Assembly (NCBI RefSeq): GCF_022539405.1
Contig: NZ_CP054394.1
Span: forward strand, 1,682,501-1,746,500
Direction of reading: 5' to 3'
DNA length: 64,000 nt
Source of the DNA: Natranaerofaba carboxydovora
GTDB taxonomy: Bacteria > Bacillota > Natranaerobiia > Natranaerobiales > Natranaerofabaceae
Shown: positions 35,560 through 44,727 of the stretch, piece by piece
How the letters are laid out: each line of letters begins with the position of its first letter
Numbering within the stretch: position 1 is the first letter of the stretch
The notes under the pieces: model-generated
Databases searched by the model: none
Told to the model about the DNA's origin: nothing
What the model saw: the letters and a program-made list of their open reading frames with translations, nothing else
Translations under genes and position numbers: made by a program

Positions 35560-36248
35560 CCGTAAATCACCCCCAAAATCATCACACCAATCACCGGTCC
35601 AATTGATGCAAGAGCCACAAATCCGAAATTATCTGGTTTGCCACTCTTACTACTTAAAACAGATGTCACACCAACACCAAGAGCTATAATAAAAGGAGCT
35701 GTTAGAGGACCTGTAGTAACTCCTCCGGCATCAAAAGAAATAGGCACAAAAGATACCGGTGTAAAGATTGACAAAATAAAAACACCTGTATAGCAGACAA
35801 TTAAAATATACTTCAGAGGAATATTGAATACAATTTTGATAATAGACATAGCCACAAAAATACCTACCCCTATTGCTACAGTATAAATCAAGATAAAATT
35901 AGGTATCGCACCATCCGATACCATATCAATCTGAGATGCAAGCACTCTTACATCTGGCTCTGCAGCTGTCACCAAAAAACCTAGTACAAAAGCATAAATT
36001 AGAATAAGACTTAACTTTTGTGTTTGTGGAATCATATTTCCAATAGACTCCCCCATAGGGAGTAAGCCGATTCGTATTCCCACAAGAAAAAATATAAGCC
36101 CTAAAACTACAAATATTAATCCAACTAAAAACTGCAGCACTTCTTCAATAGGTGAAGATAGTACGGCTATCATTAATAAAAAAACAACTATGGTTAATGG
36201 TAATACAGCCTGCAAAACTTCTAAAGTAATTTCTTTTAGTACTTTCAT
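35556..36248 (-). CDS. DUF1538 membrane protein (first copy)
   Basis: About 230 residues with seven hydrophobic segments and the same family marks as its neighbour: AEPDVRVLASQIDMVSDG and ISFDAGGVTTGPLTAPFIIALGVG. ATG at 36248 is preferred because AAGGAG lies 11 nt upstream. An upstream TTG (36281) has no such site. It is the first gene of a tight group DUF1538-DUF1538-P-II-P-II, followed after about 50 bp by UbiA. Function unknown; a solute or ion carrier under P-II control is plausible. Confidence 0.85.
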   Translation of the reverse strand: MKVLKEITLEVLQAVLPLTIVVFLLMIAVLSSPIEEVLQFLVGLIFVVLGLIFFLVGIRIGLLPMGESIGNMIPQTQKLSLILIYAFVLGFLVTAAEPDVRVLASQIDMVSDGAIPNFILIYTVAIGVGIFVAMSIIKIVFNIPLKYILIVCYTGVFILSIFTPVSFVPISFDAGGVTTGPLTAPFIIALGVGVTSVLSSKSGKPDNFGFVALASIGPVIGVMILGVIYG

Positions 36249-36463
36249 CTTGTTAGGAACTCCTTTATAACTTTTTGTCAAATTAACCGATTATCTTATT
36301 AAGCCACTTAACCTTTTTAATATATTTTTCAACATTTTAATTTTATTACCTTCATCATCCGCGATAATTTTGCTATTTTTGTTTGCGTTGGCTTGTATGT
36401 TTTCTAAAATAATAATATAATAAACTCCAAAACAATAACCTTATCATAGGAAAGTGAATCAAT

Positions 36464-37501
36464 ATGAATACAACAAATAATGCTTTAAAAATACTGATTT
36501 CAATTGTCTCAGTTATTATAATTGGAACAATAGGATACATGCTCCTTGCAGGGCTTGGACCATTAGACGCCTTATATATGACAATTATTACTATATCAAC
36601 TGTTGGATTTATGGAAGTTGCTCCACTTAGTCAGGCTGCTAGATTATTTACTATTTTTTTAATTATAGCCGGGTTAAGTGTTGCAGCTTATGGCTTTTCT
36701 TCTATTGTATCATTATTTTTTGAAGGTGAAATCCAGGAATTAATCAGGAGGAGAAAAATGCAAGACAAAATCTCTAAGTTAAACAACCACTATATTTTGT
36801 GCGGAGCAGGAGAAACAGGTTACAGTGTCATTTCACAGTTCAAGCGAAGCGAAGCAAATTTTGTAGTTATTGAAAAAGATGAAGAGATGTGCAGTTCTTT
36901 AGCAAATGAAGGTATTTTAACTGTTCAGGGGGACGCAACTCAGGAAAAGATTTTACACAATGCCAACATAGATAACGCTTGGGGATTAATTTCATGTTTA
37001 TCCAGAGATACCGATAATGTATATACTGTTCTAACAGCCAGACAGCTTAATCCTGATTTACATATAGTCTCAAGAGCCATTAACCGGGGCTCTCATTCAA
37101 AACTAAAAAGAGCTGGTGCTAACAATACTATTTCACCAAATGAATTAGGTGGCGCTAGGATGGCTTCACTATTGCTTAAGCCTTCTGTAGTATCCTTTTT
37201 AGATGTAATAACTCAGGCAGACGAAATCATGTTAGACTTAGAAGATGTAGTGATATGCGAAAACTCAGAGTTTAAAAATAAACAACTAAAAAACGCTAAT
37301 ATAAAAGAAAAAACTGGACTGATGGTCATAGCTTTAAAGAAAAAAGGTGATGAAGACCTTGTATTTAACCCCAGTCCAGAAGAGTTATTAGAAGAAGGAG
37401 ACCAAGTTTTAGTTCTTGGTAAACAACAGCAAATAAATCTGTTAAGAAACCTTGCCTGTGACTTAGGAACTAGAAAAAACATAAACAAACGTGAATTGTA
37501 G
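36464..37501 (+). CDS. TrkA-domain potassium channel with variant selectivity filter
   Basis: 345 residues: two membrane helices flanking a pore loop (about 10-80), then a cytoplasmic RCK_N domain (LCGAGETGYSVI, about 110-230) and RCK_C domain (about 250-335). This is the MthK/YugO-like layout of ligand-gated K+ channels. The pore loop reads TISTVGFMEV where TVGYGD is usual, so the second filter glycine is Met. Other family members tolerate changes here, but selectivity may differ. ATG with AGGAAAG upstream. Divergent from the DUF1538 genes and tail-to-tail with the next gene. Confidence 0.9.
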   Translation: MNTTNNALKILISIVSVIIIGTIGYMLLAGLGPLDALYMTIITISTVGFMEVAPLSQAARLFTIFLIIAGLSVAAYGFSSIVSLFFEGEIQELIRRRKMQDKISKLNNHYILCGAGETGYSVISQFKRSEANFVVIEKDEEMCSSLANEGILTVQGDATQEKILHNANIDNAWGLISCLSRDTDNVYTVLTARQLNPDLHIVSRAINRGSHSKLKRAGANNTISPNELGGARMASLLLKPSVVSFLDVITQADEIMLDLEDVVICENSEFKNKQLKNANIKEKTGLMVIALKKKGDEDLVFNPSPEELLEEGDQVLVLGKQQQINLLRNLACDLGTRKNINKREL

Positions 37502-37527
37502 CAAACCAACATTAGATGTGACAGCCA

Positions 37528-38124
37528 TCATTCATACCAAAATTCATCCATATCCCAGATATAAGACGCAGGAAGCCCCGGGAATTCATCAAGTCTACTA
37601 CTATCAAGTCTATTACCTTTGAAGAATAGATATAATCCTGTAGGGTCTTCTTCATGGGGCAGATAAACCCATACTTCCCTGTTGTTTTCCTCTTCTACTG
37701 CTATACTTCTAACAAGAAAAGGTGGCTCACCCAGAATGCCCCTAACAGTAGATATTGATTCGCCTTCAAGAGTTGTAGTTTCGTAGTCAGGGAAATATTC
37801 GTCCCATCCAGGATTAGGCCTATGGCTGATCTGTGTTGGGTCTGTCGTCTCCTCTTTTTCCTCTTCTAATCTTGTTATTTCAGCCTGGAGATTCTGGTTT
37901 TCTTCTTCAAGGTTAGATACATCTTCTTCAAGTTTGGATATCTCCTGATCCACATGGTCCTCATCCATATAATCCTCTTCTTTTTGAGGTATATCTTCAG
38001 CCATCTGACCAGCACCCCAGGCAAAATATAGAACTCCTCCAACTATAATAGCGGTAACCAACGCAGTTATAAGAATTACAAGGCCGTATGCAGGTTTTTT
38101 AGGACGCCTGTGTTTATCAACCAA
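37528..38124 (-). CDS. membrane-anchored coiled-coil protein of unknown function
   Basis: 198 residues: a short basic cytoplasmic N-terminus, one membrane helix (about 13-36), a strongly acidic coiled coil (about 45-95, with heptads in KLEEDVSNLEEENQNLQAEI), and a C-terminal globular region of about 90 residues with several Trp/Tyr (GWDEYFPDYE, REVWVYLPHEED, YIWDMDEFWYE). TTG start with GGAGTGAG about 9 nt upstream. No family recognised. The C-terminal part could be a small SmpA/OmlA-like fold (GEPPFLVRSI), which is a guess. It follows the methyltransferase gene by 36 bp. Confidence 0.65.
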   Translation of the reverse strand: MVDKHRRPKKPAYGLVILITALVTAIIVGGVLYFAWGAGQMAEDIPQKEEDYMDEDHVDQEISKLEEDVSNLEEENQNLQAEITRLEEEKEETTDPTQISHRPNPGWDEYFPDYETTTLEGESISTVRGILGEPPFLVRSIAVEEENNREVWVYLPHEEDPTGLYLFFKGNRLDSSRLDEFPGLPASYIWDMDEFWYE

Positions 38125-38160
38125 AATATCTCACTCCATGCTAAAATATTTTTAATATAG

Positions 38161-38817
38161 CTACATATTTTCATAATGATTGATTTCAGTTTGTGCAGGC
38201 CACGGTAAAAATCTATTAGTATAATTCATATATTCAATATACTCCTCCCCAAACTCTTCTATCATCTTCTTCTCTTCTTTTTTTGCCAACCGGATGTATA
38301 TAATAAATAGTATTGGAGCCATTACAATGGTTGTAATAGTAGGCCACTGTATCAAAAAAGAAATTATAACTATAAAAAAACCTGTATACTGAGGGTGACG
38401 TATTCGACTATAAATGCCATCTGTTACCAACTGACCATTTCCTTTGTGTATAAGTTTCCACCCTTTGGCTATAATTATAACTCCAATTAATAGCAGTATA
38501 TTACTACCCGGGTGGACTAGATAAGAAATGCCAGGAACGTCTTCAAGAAATACATACAACAAATGACCATGTTCGTGAGACAAAGGATCCATGACCGGGT
38601 ATCTGCTTCCAAGCCATGAAGTGAGTAAATATATACTAAACGGGAAACCATACATTTCTGTAAACAAAGCCACAAAAAAAGCACTTAATGAACCCAGGCC
38701 TTTCCAATCAGCTTTAGTTTTAGGCTTGAAGATTATAAACAACACAAATAATACAATAGCAATATGCCCTATTACTATAGGCCAAAGTCCATAACCATAG
38801 TCCATATTGTGTTCCAT
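38161..38817 (-). CDS. isoprenylcysteine carboxyl methyltransferase-family membrane protein
   Basis: 218 residues, five or six membrane helices. The C-terminal half has the ICMT/PEMT pattern: TDGIYSRIRHPQYTGFF for S-adenosylmethionine binding and EEFGEEYIEYMNYTNRFLP at the end. Bacterial members methylate unknown lipids or small molecules. Such genes often lie next to copper or heavy-metal ATPases, as here. Start at ATG 38817, with a modest AGAGAGGA upstream. Confidence 0.82.
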   Translation of the reverse strand: MEHNMDYGYGLWPIVIGHIAIVLFVLFIIFKPKTKADWKGLGSLSAFFVALFTEMYGFPFSIYLLTSWLGSRYPVMDPLSHEHGHLLYVFLEDVPGISYLVHPGSNILLLIGVIIIAKGWKLIHKGNGQLVTDGIYSRIRHPQYTGFFIVIISFLIQWPTITTIVMAPILFIIYIRLAKKEEKKMIEEFGEEYIEYMNYTNRFLPWPAQTEINHYENM

Positions 38818-38852
38818 ATGACTATTCCATCCTCTCTATGATAAAGTTTTTA

Positions 38853-39077
38853 TCATTTAATCAAATTATCCTTCTTATGCTTATATTCTTCCTCTGATAT
38901 TTCCCCTCTAGCATACCTCTCATTCAAAATATCGAGGGCATCTTTTGGCCTATTCTCAATACTTTGAGTCCTATTATTGTCATTGTTAGACCTAAATAAC
39001 AGATATATAACAAGCACAACTAAAATAATCGGAATTAACATCCAAAGCCCCATCATACCATGCCAAACACCGTGCAT
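38853..39077 (-). CDS. SHOCT-domain small membrane protein
   Basis: 74 residues: one membrane helix (about 8-30), a linker and a C-terminal SHOCT motif ALDILNERYARGEISEEEY, a short oligomerisation module. The His/Met-rich N-terminus (MHGVWHGMMG) may bind metal. Similar small proteins are common in copper-resistance neighbourhoods. It lies between copA and the methyltransferase gene. Confidence 0.85.
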   Translation of the reverse strand: MHGVWHGMMGLWMLIPIILVVLVIYLLFRSNNDNNRTQSIENRPKDALDILNERYARGEISEEEYKHKKDNLIK

Positions 39078-39130
39078 ATTTAATCATCACCTTCCTAAAT
39101 ATTATTTTTCTATGCTTTAAGTCTTTAATA

Positions 39131-39178
39131 ATATAGGAAGAGAGATTAAGACAAAAGCACTATGCTCTCTTCCTATAT
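39131..39178 (-). terminator. probable terminator after copA
   Basis: 14-bp perfect stem ATATAGGAAGAGAG (39131-39144) with its complement (39165-39178) and a 20-nt loop. U-runs are weak on both sides, so efficiency is uncertain. Confidence 0.55.
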
Positions 39179-39219
39179 TTTAATTAGTTGGCTATGCCCT
39201 GGCCAATTTATTTTTTAAT

Positions 39220-41691
39220 TTAGTCAGATTTATCTTCTTTATAAGATGGGTCTAAATTAACTTTTTTGAGCCTAGTAGAATTTAGCACTACATTTATCGA
39301 GCTAGCTGCCATAGCTGCTGCACCAATCATCGGATGGATCAAACCAAAGAACGCAGCAGGAATAGCTATTGCATTGTAGAACCATGCCCAGAAGTAATTT
39401 TCTTTAATCTTTCTAAAAGTAGCTCTAGAAAGCTTGATCCCCGAAACAACTGCGCTCAAATCTCCTCTTACAAGGGTAATATCAGCAGCCTCTATAGCTA
39501 TATCTGTTCCTGTGCCTATGGCTATCCCGATATTCGCTTGTTTAAGGGCTGGAGCATCGTTAATACCATCTCCAACCATCGCAACAGTTCCATATTCATC
39601 TTGCAACTTTTTAACCTCATCAACCTTACCATCGGGTAAAACTTCAGCCAAAACTTTATCTATGCCAACTTTTTTGGCTATAGCATCGGCAGTTCTTTCA
39701 TTATCTCCAGTTATCATCGCTGTTTTCATGCCTAACTTTTCTATCTCTTTAATTGCCTGGATAGAATCTTCTTTTAAAGTATCTGCTACCGCAACAATAC
39801 CTGCCATTTCACCGTCAACTGCTACCAACATAGCTGTCTTTGCCTCATCTTCCAACCTTTCTAATTCGCTATTCAAGTGTTCATGTAAAACACCGTACTC
39901 TACCATAAGTTTTCTACTACCAATAAGAATTTCTTTACCTTTAACTTCTCCTTTTACACCTTTGCCAGTTACCGATGAAAAGTTTTGTACTTCTTCCAAT
40001 TTAATTTCTCCTACTTTAGCATCTTCAACAATTGCTTGACCCAGCGGATGCTCAGATGATGCTTCAATACTTGCCGCATAATAGAGTACATTTTCTCTAC
40101 TAAAACCGTTGTAATTAATCACATCAGTAACCTCTGGTTTTCCCTTGGTAATAGTTCCTGTTTTGTCAAAGGCTATAATGTTTACATCCTTCATTGTTTG
40201 AATAGCCTCACCACTTCTAATCAATACACCTTTTTCGGCTCCAGAACCACTACCTACCATCAAAGCTGTTGGTGTCGCAAGACCAAGAGCACAAGGACAA
40301 GAGATAACCAGCACAGCTATAGTCGCAAGTAGTGCTAATGAAAGATGAGGTAAATCCACAGTAGACCATGGAAAGTTAAAATACTCAACAACTGCAACAT
40401 GAAAATCGGGAAATAACATCCAAGAAACAAAGGCAGATATCGCTATCAAAATAACTACTGGCACGAAGTAGCCGGTTACTCTGTCAGCAAATTCCTGGAT
40501 AGGAACTTTCGTCCCTTGAGCTTCTTCAACCATTTTAATGACTTGGGATAAGAATGTATCTTTGCCTACTTTAGTTGCTTTAATATGCATTACGCCCTGC
40601 TTATTAATAGTAGCACCAATAGCATCGTCATCAACTCTTTTGTTCACAGGAATAGACTCTCCCGTTGCCATAGATTCATCTACGCTGCTTTCTCCTTTAA
40701 TTACTACACCGTCAGCCGGAATCTTTTCGCCAGGCTTTACAACCATCACATCCCCAACCTGTACTTCCTCTATAGGAACTTCCTTTTCCTCACCATCTTT
40801 TAAAACTCGAGCAGTTTTTGCTTCCATCTCTAGGAGCTTCTTAATAGCCTGAGAAGCCCTCCCTTTAGCTTTTATCTCTAGAAACTTACCTACCATATGA
40901 AATGCCATAATTGTTGTAGCCATCTCTATAAACGATGTTATCGGCAGTCCTAGTAATCCTAAAAAGTTTATAGTATATGGAATAGCAGATCCCATTGTTA
41001 CTAGTGTATCCATATTAGGGCTACCATTTTTTAAAGCTCTCCAGGTAGCTTTGTGAGTTGGAGCTCCGATGATAAATATTACAGGAAAACCTAGCACTGC
41101 TATAATAGGAATATAATAAGGAACAGGTGCCACAAACATATGAACCATCATTAAAATCATTACTGCACTAGCAAAACCTACAGACCACCACATACGTTTG
41201 GCTGCTTCTTTAATCTTCTCTTCTTCTGGGTCAGTCTCTGTTTGAAGATCTTCATCTACGACTTCATAACCTGAGTCTTTGATAGTTTGCTTTAATTTTG
41301 ACAAGCTAACATCTGAAGGATCATAGGAAATCAAAGCTTTTTCCGTTGCAATATTTACACTGGCATTTACTCCATCAAGCTTATTTAAGCCTTTCTCTAC
41401 CCTATTAGAACAAGCAGAACAGGTCATGCCAGATATTTTAAGTTCTACCTTTTTCTTATTTTCTTCTTCTACACTAGCATCGTAACCAGAATCTTTTACT
41501 ATTTTGATCAATTCATCCTGCGTGATGACATCAGGATCATGTTCAATATAAGCTTTCTCTACTGCAAAATTAACTTGAGCACTTTTTATTCCTTCAGCTT
41601 TATTTAGATCTTTTTCTATACGACCTGAACAATTGGCACATGTCATACCTAAAATTTTTAGACTTGTTTTTTTTAAATTATTTTCGGTCAT
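39220..41691 (-). CDS. copA: copper-exporting P1B-type ATPase
   Basis: About 823 residues. Two N-terminal heavy-metal-binding domains, each with GMTC-x-x-C (GMTCANCSG and GMTCSACSN), precede eight membrane helices. The metal site CPC is in VISCPCALG, the phosphorylated Asp in FDKTGT, and the hinge in [10 protein letters not shown] is in SSEHPLGQ. The CPC motif and paired HMA domains point to Cu(I) export. ATG at 41691 is chosen with GAGG 8 nt upstream; an earlier GTG lies within the ribosome binding site. Expression is probably controlled by the CsoR-type operator at 41760-41779. Confidence 0.95.
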   Translation of the reverse strand: MTENNLKKTSLKILGMTCANCSGRIEKDLNKAEGIKSAQVNFAVEKAYIEHDPDVITQDELIKIVKDSGYDASVEEENKKKVELKISGMTCSACSNRVEKGLNKLDGVNASVNIATEKALISYDPSDVSLSKLKQTIKDSGYEVVDEDLQTETDPEEEKIKEAAKRMWWSVGFASAVMILMMVHMFVAPVPYYIPIIAVLGFPVIFIIGAPTHKATWRALKNGSPNMDTLVTMGSAIPYTINFLGLLGLPITSFIEMATTIMAFHMVGKFLEIKAKGRASQAIKKLLEMEAKTARVLKDGEEKEVPIEEVQVGDVMVVKPGEKIPADGVVIKGESSVDESMATGESIPVNKRVDDDAIGATINKQGVMHIKATKVGKDTFLSQVIKMVEEAQGTKVPIQEFADRVTGYFVPVVILIAISAFVSWMLFPDFHVAVVEYFNFPWSTVDLPHLSLALLATIAVLVISCPCALGLATPTALMVGSGSGAEKGVLIRSGEAIQTMKDVNIIAFDKTGTITKGKPEVTDVINYNGFSRENVLYYAASIEASSEHPLGQAIVEDAKVGEIKLEEVQNFSSVTGKGVKGEVKGKEILIGSRKLMVEYGVLHEHLNSELERLEDEAKTAMLVAVDGEMAGIVAVADTLKEDSIQAIKEIEKLGMKTAMITGDNERTADAIAKKVGIDKVLAEVLPDGKVDEVKKLQDEYGTVAMVGDGINDAPALKQANIGIAIGTGTDIAIEAADITLVRGDLSAVVSGIKLSRATFRKIKENYFWAWFYNAIAIPAAFFGLIHPMIGAAAMAASSINVVLNSTRLKKVNLDPSYKEDKSD

Positions 41692-41759
41692 TTCACTCAC
41701 CTCTTTTTATCTGTCCTATTAAATAGACATACTAGACATACTCTCGCTCCTATTATTTG

Positions 41760-41779
41760 CCCACCCCCCATGGGGTGGG
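41760..41779. promoter_or_regulatory. CsoR-type copper operator
   Basis: CCCACCCC-N4-GGGGTGGG, an 8-4-8 G/C-rich inverted repeat in otherwise AT-rich DNA. Arms and spacing equal the published Mycobacterium CsoR operator (from memory). It lies just downstream of the predicted copA -10 element. Confidence 0.75.
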
Positions 41780-41787
41780 TTGATTTA

Positions 41788-41816
41788 AATTTATCATACT
41801 ATTATACTTTTGTCAA
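41788..41816 (-). promoter_or_regulatory. sigma-A promoter of copA
   Basis: Minus strand TTGACA (41816-41811), 17-nt spacer, TAAATT (41793-41788). The operator begins 9 bp downstream. Confidence 0.6.
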
Positions 41817-41884
41817 ACATATAAATCACTTTTTATATTGTTTTCATCTAGCTATCTCCAATAATATGGGAGGATATAAAAGGT

Positions 41885-41962
41885 ATGGGAGCAAAGGCTA
41901 GCTGTTACTATAACATTACTAATCAGGAATTTGAACTTCGTAGTGGAGATTTACATAGCTGA
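41885..41962 (+). CDS. candidate 25-codon small ORF
   Basis: ATG-initiated open frame (MGAKASCYYNITNQEFEL..., 25 residues) with GGGAGG 11 nt upstream. No family is recognised. It occupies the gap between the copA promoter and the msrB stop, on the opposite strand to both. It may be a chance frame or a small protein; no promoter was confirmed. Confidence 0.3.
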   Translation: MGAKASCYYNITNQEFELRSGDLHS

Positions 41963-41978
41963 AGGAGTTATTTCTTTC

Positions 41979-42395
41979 TCACTTTTCCTCTTTGAAATCA
42001 AGAGATGCTGAATTGATACAATATCTAAGGCCAGTTGGCTTTGGTCCATCCTCAAATACATGACCAAGGTGGCCACTGCAAATTGAGCATAAAACCTCAG
42101 TTCTTATCATGTTATGGGAAGTATCTTTCCTTGTAGAAATATTGTCCTCTGACACTGGTTCAAAAAAACTTGGCCAACCACATCTTGAATTATATTTTGC
42201 TTTTGAACTAAATAGAGGATTACCACAACCAGCGCAGTAATATGTTCCTTCTTCTTTATGATTGTAGTATTTGTTTTCAAATGGCTCTTCTGTCCCGCCC
42301 TCTCTCAATATACAATAGGATTCCGGCGATAGCTCTTCTTTCCATTCTTCTTCCGATTTTTTAATCTTTTCTTTTTGTTTCTTATCTTGAGACAT
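41979..42395 (-). CDS. msrB: peptide methionine (R)-S-oxide reductase
   Basis: About 138 residues. Repairs methionine-R-sulfoxide in proteins using thioredoxin. The catalytic Cys is in [11 protein letters not shown] and the substrate motif in [10 protein letters not shown]; two Cys-x-x-Cys pairs (CAGCG, CSICSG) bind structural zinc. ATG at 42395 with AAGGAAGGGG about 6 nt upstream. The first 17 codons of the longer frame are not needed by the family. Stand-alone MsrB, with no MsrA in the window. Confidence 0.95.
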   Translation of the reverse strand: MSQDKKQKEKIKKSEEEWKEELSPESYCILREGGTEEPFENKYYNHKEEGTYYCAGCGNPLFSSKAKYNSRCGWPSFFEPVSEDNISTRKDTSHNMIRTEVLCSICSGHLGHVFEDGPKPTGLRYCINSASLDFKEEK

Positions 42396-42573
42396 AATAA
42401 TCCCCTTCCTTTTGACTATTTCATAATCAATCTTTACATCTAACATTATTTTTTCAAATTTATAATATTTAAATCTTGTTATTTCATCACTTCTCCCATA
42501 ACCTTCAACTTTTCTGCACTGTTAATACTACAATGCATAAAATATAAGTATAAATGATAAGGAGGTATATAGC

Positions 42574-42981
42574 GTGGAAAACAGTGAACAGCACAATAAC
42601 AATGAAAACCAACCTTTTATCTCAACTAACCCTTTATTTCCTACAGGACCAGCTGAAAAACTTTTTATAGCAGGAGCTTCAGCCTTTGAAATAACAACAT
42701 TTACTCCCCCCGTTCAACGCGTTACTATCTTAGGCATTAACCTGCCGGAACCAGATACATTTGGTCCATATGATAGTTACGTAGCTACCCTTACAGTTCC
42801 AGACTCTACCTCAACATTAGCAACATTATATTTAGTGCCCACAGAGGACAGTCAGAATTGGGTAGCCTCAACTTTATTAGATTTTGGTGGGACATTACCA
42901 TTTATAGATGTTTCCGTTAGACCACAATTAGGGGCTCAGCGTATAGGTGAAATAGTACTTCAGGGGCAAGTATTTTCTTAA
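42574..42981 (+). CDS. unknown beta-rich protein, 135 residues
   Basis: Not recognised. The N-terminus is Asn/Gln-rich (ENSEQHNNNENQ). The rest is rich in Thr, Pro, Val and Leu with few charged residues, suggesting a beta-sandwich or a coat/surface component. No signal peptide or membrane helix. GTG start with AAGGAGG 8 nt upstream, a strong site, so it is probably expressed. It is a single gene ending in a perfect hairpin, divergent from msrB. Confidence 0.7.
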   Translation: MENSEQHNNNENQPFISTNPLFPTGPAEKLFIAGASAFEITTFTPPVQRVTILGINLPEPDTFGPYDSYVATLTVPDSTSTLATLYLVPTEDSQNWVASTLLDFGGTLPFIDVSVRPQLGAQRIGEIVLQGQVFS

Positions 42982-42992
42982 AGTTTACTTTT

Positions 42993-43028
42993 CTAACAAA
43001 GAATCGGTATTTACCGATTCTTTGTTAG
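42993..43028. terminator. near-perfect palindrome between convergent genes
   Basis: 17-bp arms CTAACAAAGAATCGGTA and its exact complement with a 2-nt centre. It lies 12 bp after the plus-strand stop codon. No long U-run follows on either side, so it may be a bidirectional terminator or cruciform-like site. Confidence 0.6.
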
Positions 43029-43079
43029 TGTGAACCTACTATAATCATATTTACATAAACTAACCGCGGGGTACTCCAG

Positions 43080-43682
43080 CTACAACACATTCATCTCCCA
43101 AAGATATAGAGACGCAACTGTTCCATATGGCGAATACCTAGCTCTAATTTCCTTAAATTGTTCCTTAGAAACTTCTTTTAGCCCATATAATTTCATCATA
43201 CCTTTACGGATACCTAAATCTCTATAGCTAACAACATCGGGGCGTTCAAGGGAGAATATTAATATCATCTCAGCCGTCCAAACCCCCACTCCATAAAGAG
43301 AGGATAACTCTTTTATTATTTCCTGATCGGCAAGTTTGTTAAGATTGTCAAAATCCACTTCACCCTCTATTGCCGCTTTTGCTATTCCTTTTATATAGGT
43401 TGCCTTTCTTTTTGACATGCCGCAACTTTGGATCGTTTCAATTTCTGTTGACATAATGTTTTCTGGTGTGATAGTTCCAAGTAGCTGATATAGTCTATTT
43501 CTAACCGTCGCTGCCGCCTTATTCGAAATCTGCTGACCAACAATACTTATAATCAGGGCTTTGAAGGGATCAGGTACAACTTCTCGCTCTATTATACCCA
43601 TTTTATCAATAGCTTCTCCTAGTATTTTGTCATTCTTTTTTAAGTAATCTATCTCCTTTTGTCCATATTCAAACACTGGCAT
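43080..43682 (-). CDS. AlkA-like HhH-GPD DNA glycosylase
   Basis: About 200 residues. A DNA-3-methyladenine glycosylase II-type enzyme that removes alkylated bases. It has the helix-hairpin-helix LYGVGVWTAEMIL and the catalytic Asp in SYRDLGIRKG. No iron-sulfur Cys cluster is present, which sets it apart from Nth/MutY. The ATG at 43682 with GAGG 9 nt upstream is used; a TTG lies one codon earlier. Confidence 0.9.
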   Translation of the reverse strand: MPVFEYGQKEIDYLKKNDKILGEAIDKMGIIEREVVPDPFKALIISIVGQQISNKAAATVRNRLYQLLGTITPENIMSTEIETIQSCGMSKRKATYIKGIAKAAIEGEVDFDNLNKLADQEIIKELSSLYGVGVWTAEMILIFSLERPDVVSYRDLGIRKGMMKLYGLKEVSKEQFKEIRARYSPYGTVASLYLWEMNVL

Positions 43683-43715
43683 CAAAATACACCTCAGTTA
43701 AAGTTATAATATCAA

Positions 43716-44684
43716 TTAATTACCAGCTGCCATTTCTATAAGTTTTTTACTTTTTTCAGCAATTAATTCGGGTTTGTCAAGGTGAATATAGTGCTCTGCA
43801 TCCAAAACAAAATATTCCCCGGCAGTTGATTCTGAAAAGGAAATTAAACTCTCCTTCCAGTATTCATCTTCATTCTCAACAGATATAAAAACATGGAAAG
43901 GCACATCAGGTTCTCCATGCAGAGAAACGGTCTGAGAGTTTGTTGGTATCGAATCAGCTTCATCCCACATATTCTTTGTTTGGGTGCGGCGGAAAAATAT
44001 TGTCCTGGCTATCTCAGCTTCTTCTTCTGTCAAATGTCCTTTTTTCATAGCTGGAAAATTATCATTAAAAACATCTGGTTGCTGTCTCATGAGGCCAGTA
44101 CGTGCCAGTAAGGTTATAACACGCGAAGGAGAAGGTTCATCCTCCGTTTGCTCATAATAATCTGGGATAAGTGGATCCAAACCCACAATAGCTTTAATTT
44201 CTTCCGGATGAAGATTAGCCCAATGTATTGCCTCCATTCCAGCCATAGAATGTGGGAACAAAACATAAGGAGGGCTTTCTCCAGAAAGCTGCAATGCGGT
44301 ACGGGTTTGTTCTAGAACTGTATCTATGTCTCTAGAGCTAGAGGTAATATCACTCCAACCATATCCAGCTCGCTCTACTACGGCAATTCGGTAGTCATCT
44401 GATAATTTGTCGTAAAGAACTTTAAAATCATATACTGGAGAACTAGTCCCAAGACCTGACATAAAAACAAGAGTCACTTCCCCGTCTCCTTCTGAGTAAA
44501 CATGTAACTGGTCGCCATCATCATTAACATCGACAAGCGTGCCAGGTGCTGGGTATTCCTTTTTTTCCTGTGTTACTAACTCTCTGTGTTCAAAATAACT
44601 ACTCCCAACTATGAATATTACACCCACAATTAACAGTAATGGTATCCCTATCATAATCCATTTAAATATTTTTTTCTTTTTCAC
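43716..44684 (-). CDS. secreted or membrane-bound alpha/beta hydrolase
   Basis: 322 residues. An N-terminal membrane helix (about 8-28) serves as anchor or signal. The hydrolase fold has HSMAGMEA (the nucleophile Ser in FPHSMAG), the HG-like GLGTSSPVYDF oxyanion loop and a final His in AEHYIHLDKPE. Substrate unknown. GTG start with AGGAG 7 nt upstream. It overlaps no gene and is followed by the small membrane protein gene upstream on the same strand by 43 bp. Confidence 0.85.
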   Translation of the reverse strand: MKKKKIFKWIMIGIPLLLIVGVIFIVGSSYFEHRELVTQEKKEYPAPGTLVDVNDDGDQLHVYSEGDGEVTLVFMSGLGTSSPVYDFKVLYDKLSDDYRIAVVERAGYGWSDITSSSRDIDTVLEQTRTALQLSGESPPYVLFPHSMAGMEAIHWANLHPEEIKAIVGLDPLIPDYYEQTEDEPSPSRVITLLARTGLMRQQPDVFNDNFPAMKKGHLTEEEAEIARTIFFRRTQTKNMWDEADSIPTNSQTVSLHGEPDVPFHVFISVENEDEYWKESLISFSESTAGEYFVLDAEHYIHLDKPELIAEKSKKLIEMAAGN

Positions 44685-44727
44685 TTTTTGTCTCCTTTCT
44701 TGTTTGCGTTTGTTATTAGCTCCACAT

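Noticed and set aside
39434-40852. Long plus-strand frames antisense to copA
   Set aside because: copA is complete with all motifs; the antisense frames are Ser/Ile-rich shadows without ribosome binding sites.
42993-43028. Transposon or attachment site at the perfect palindrome
   Set aside because: No transposase, target duplication or repeat of the arms nearby; it lies where a terminator is expected.
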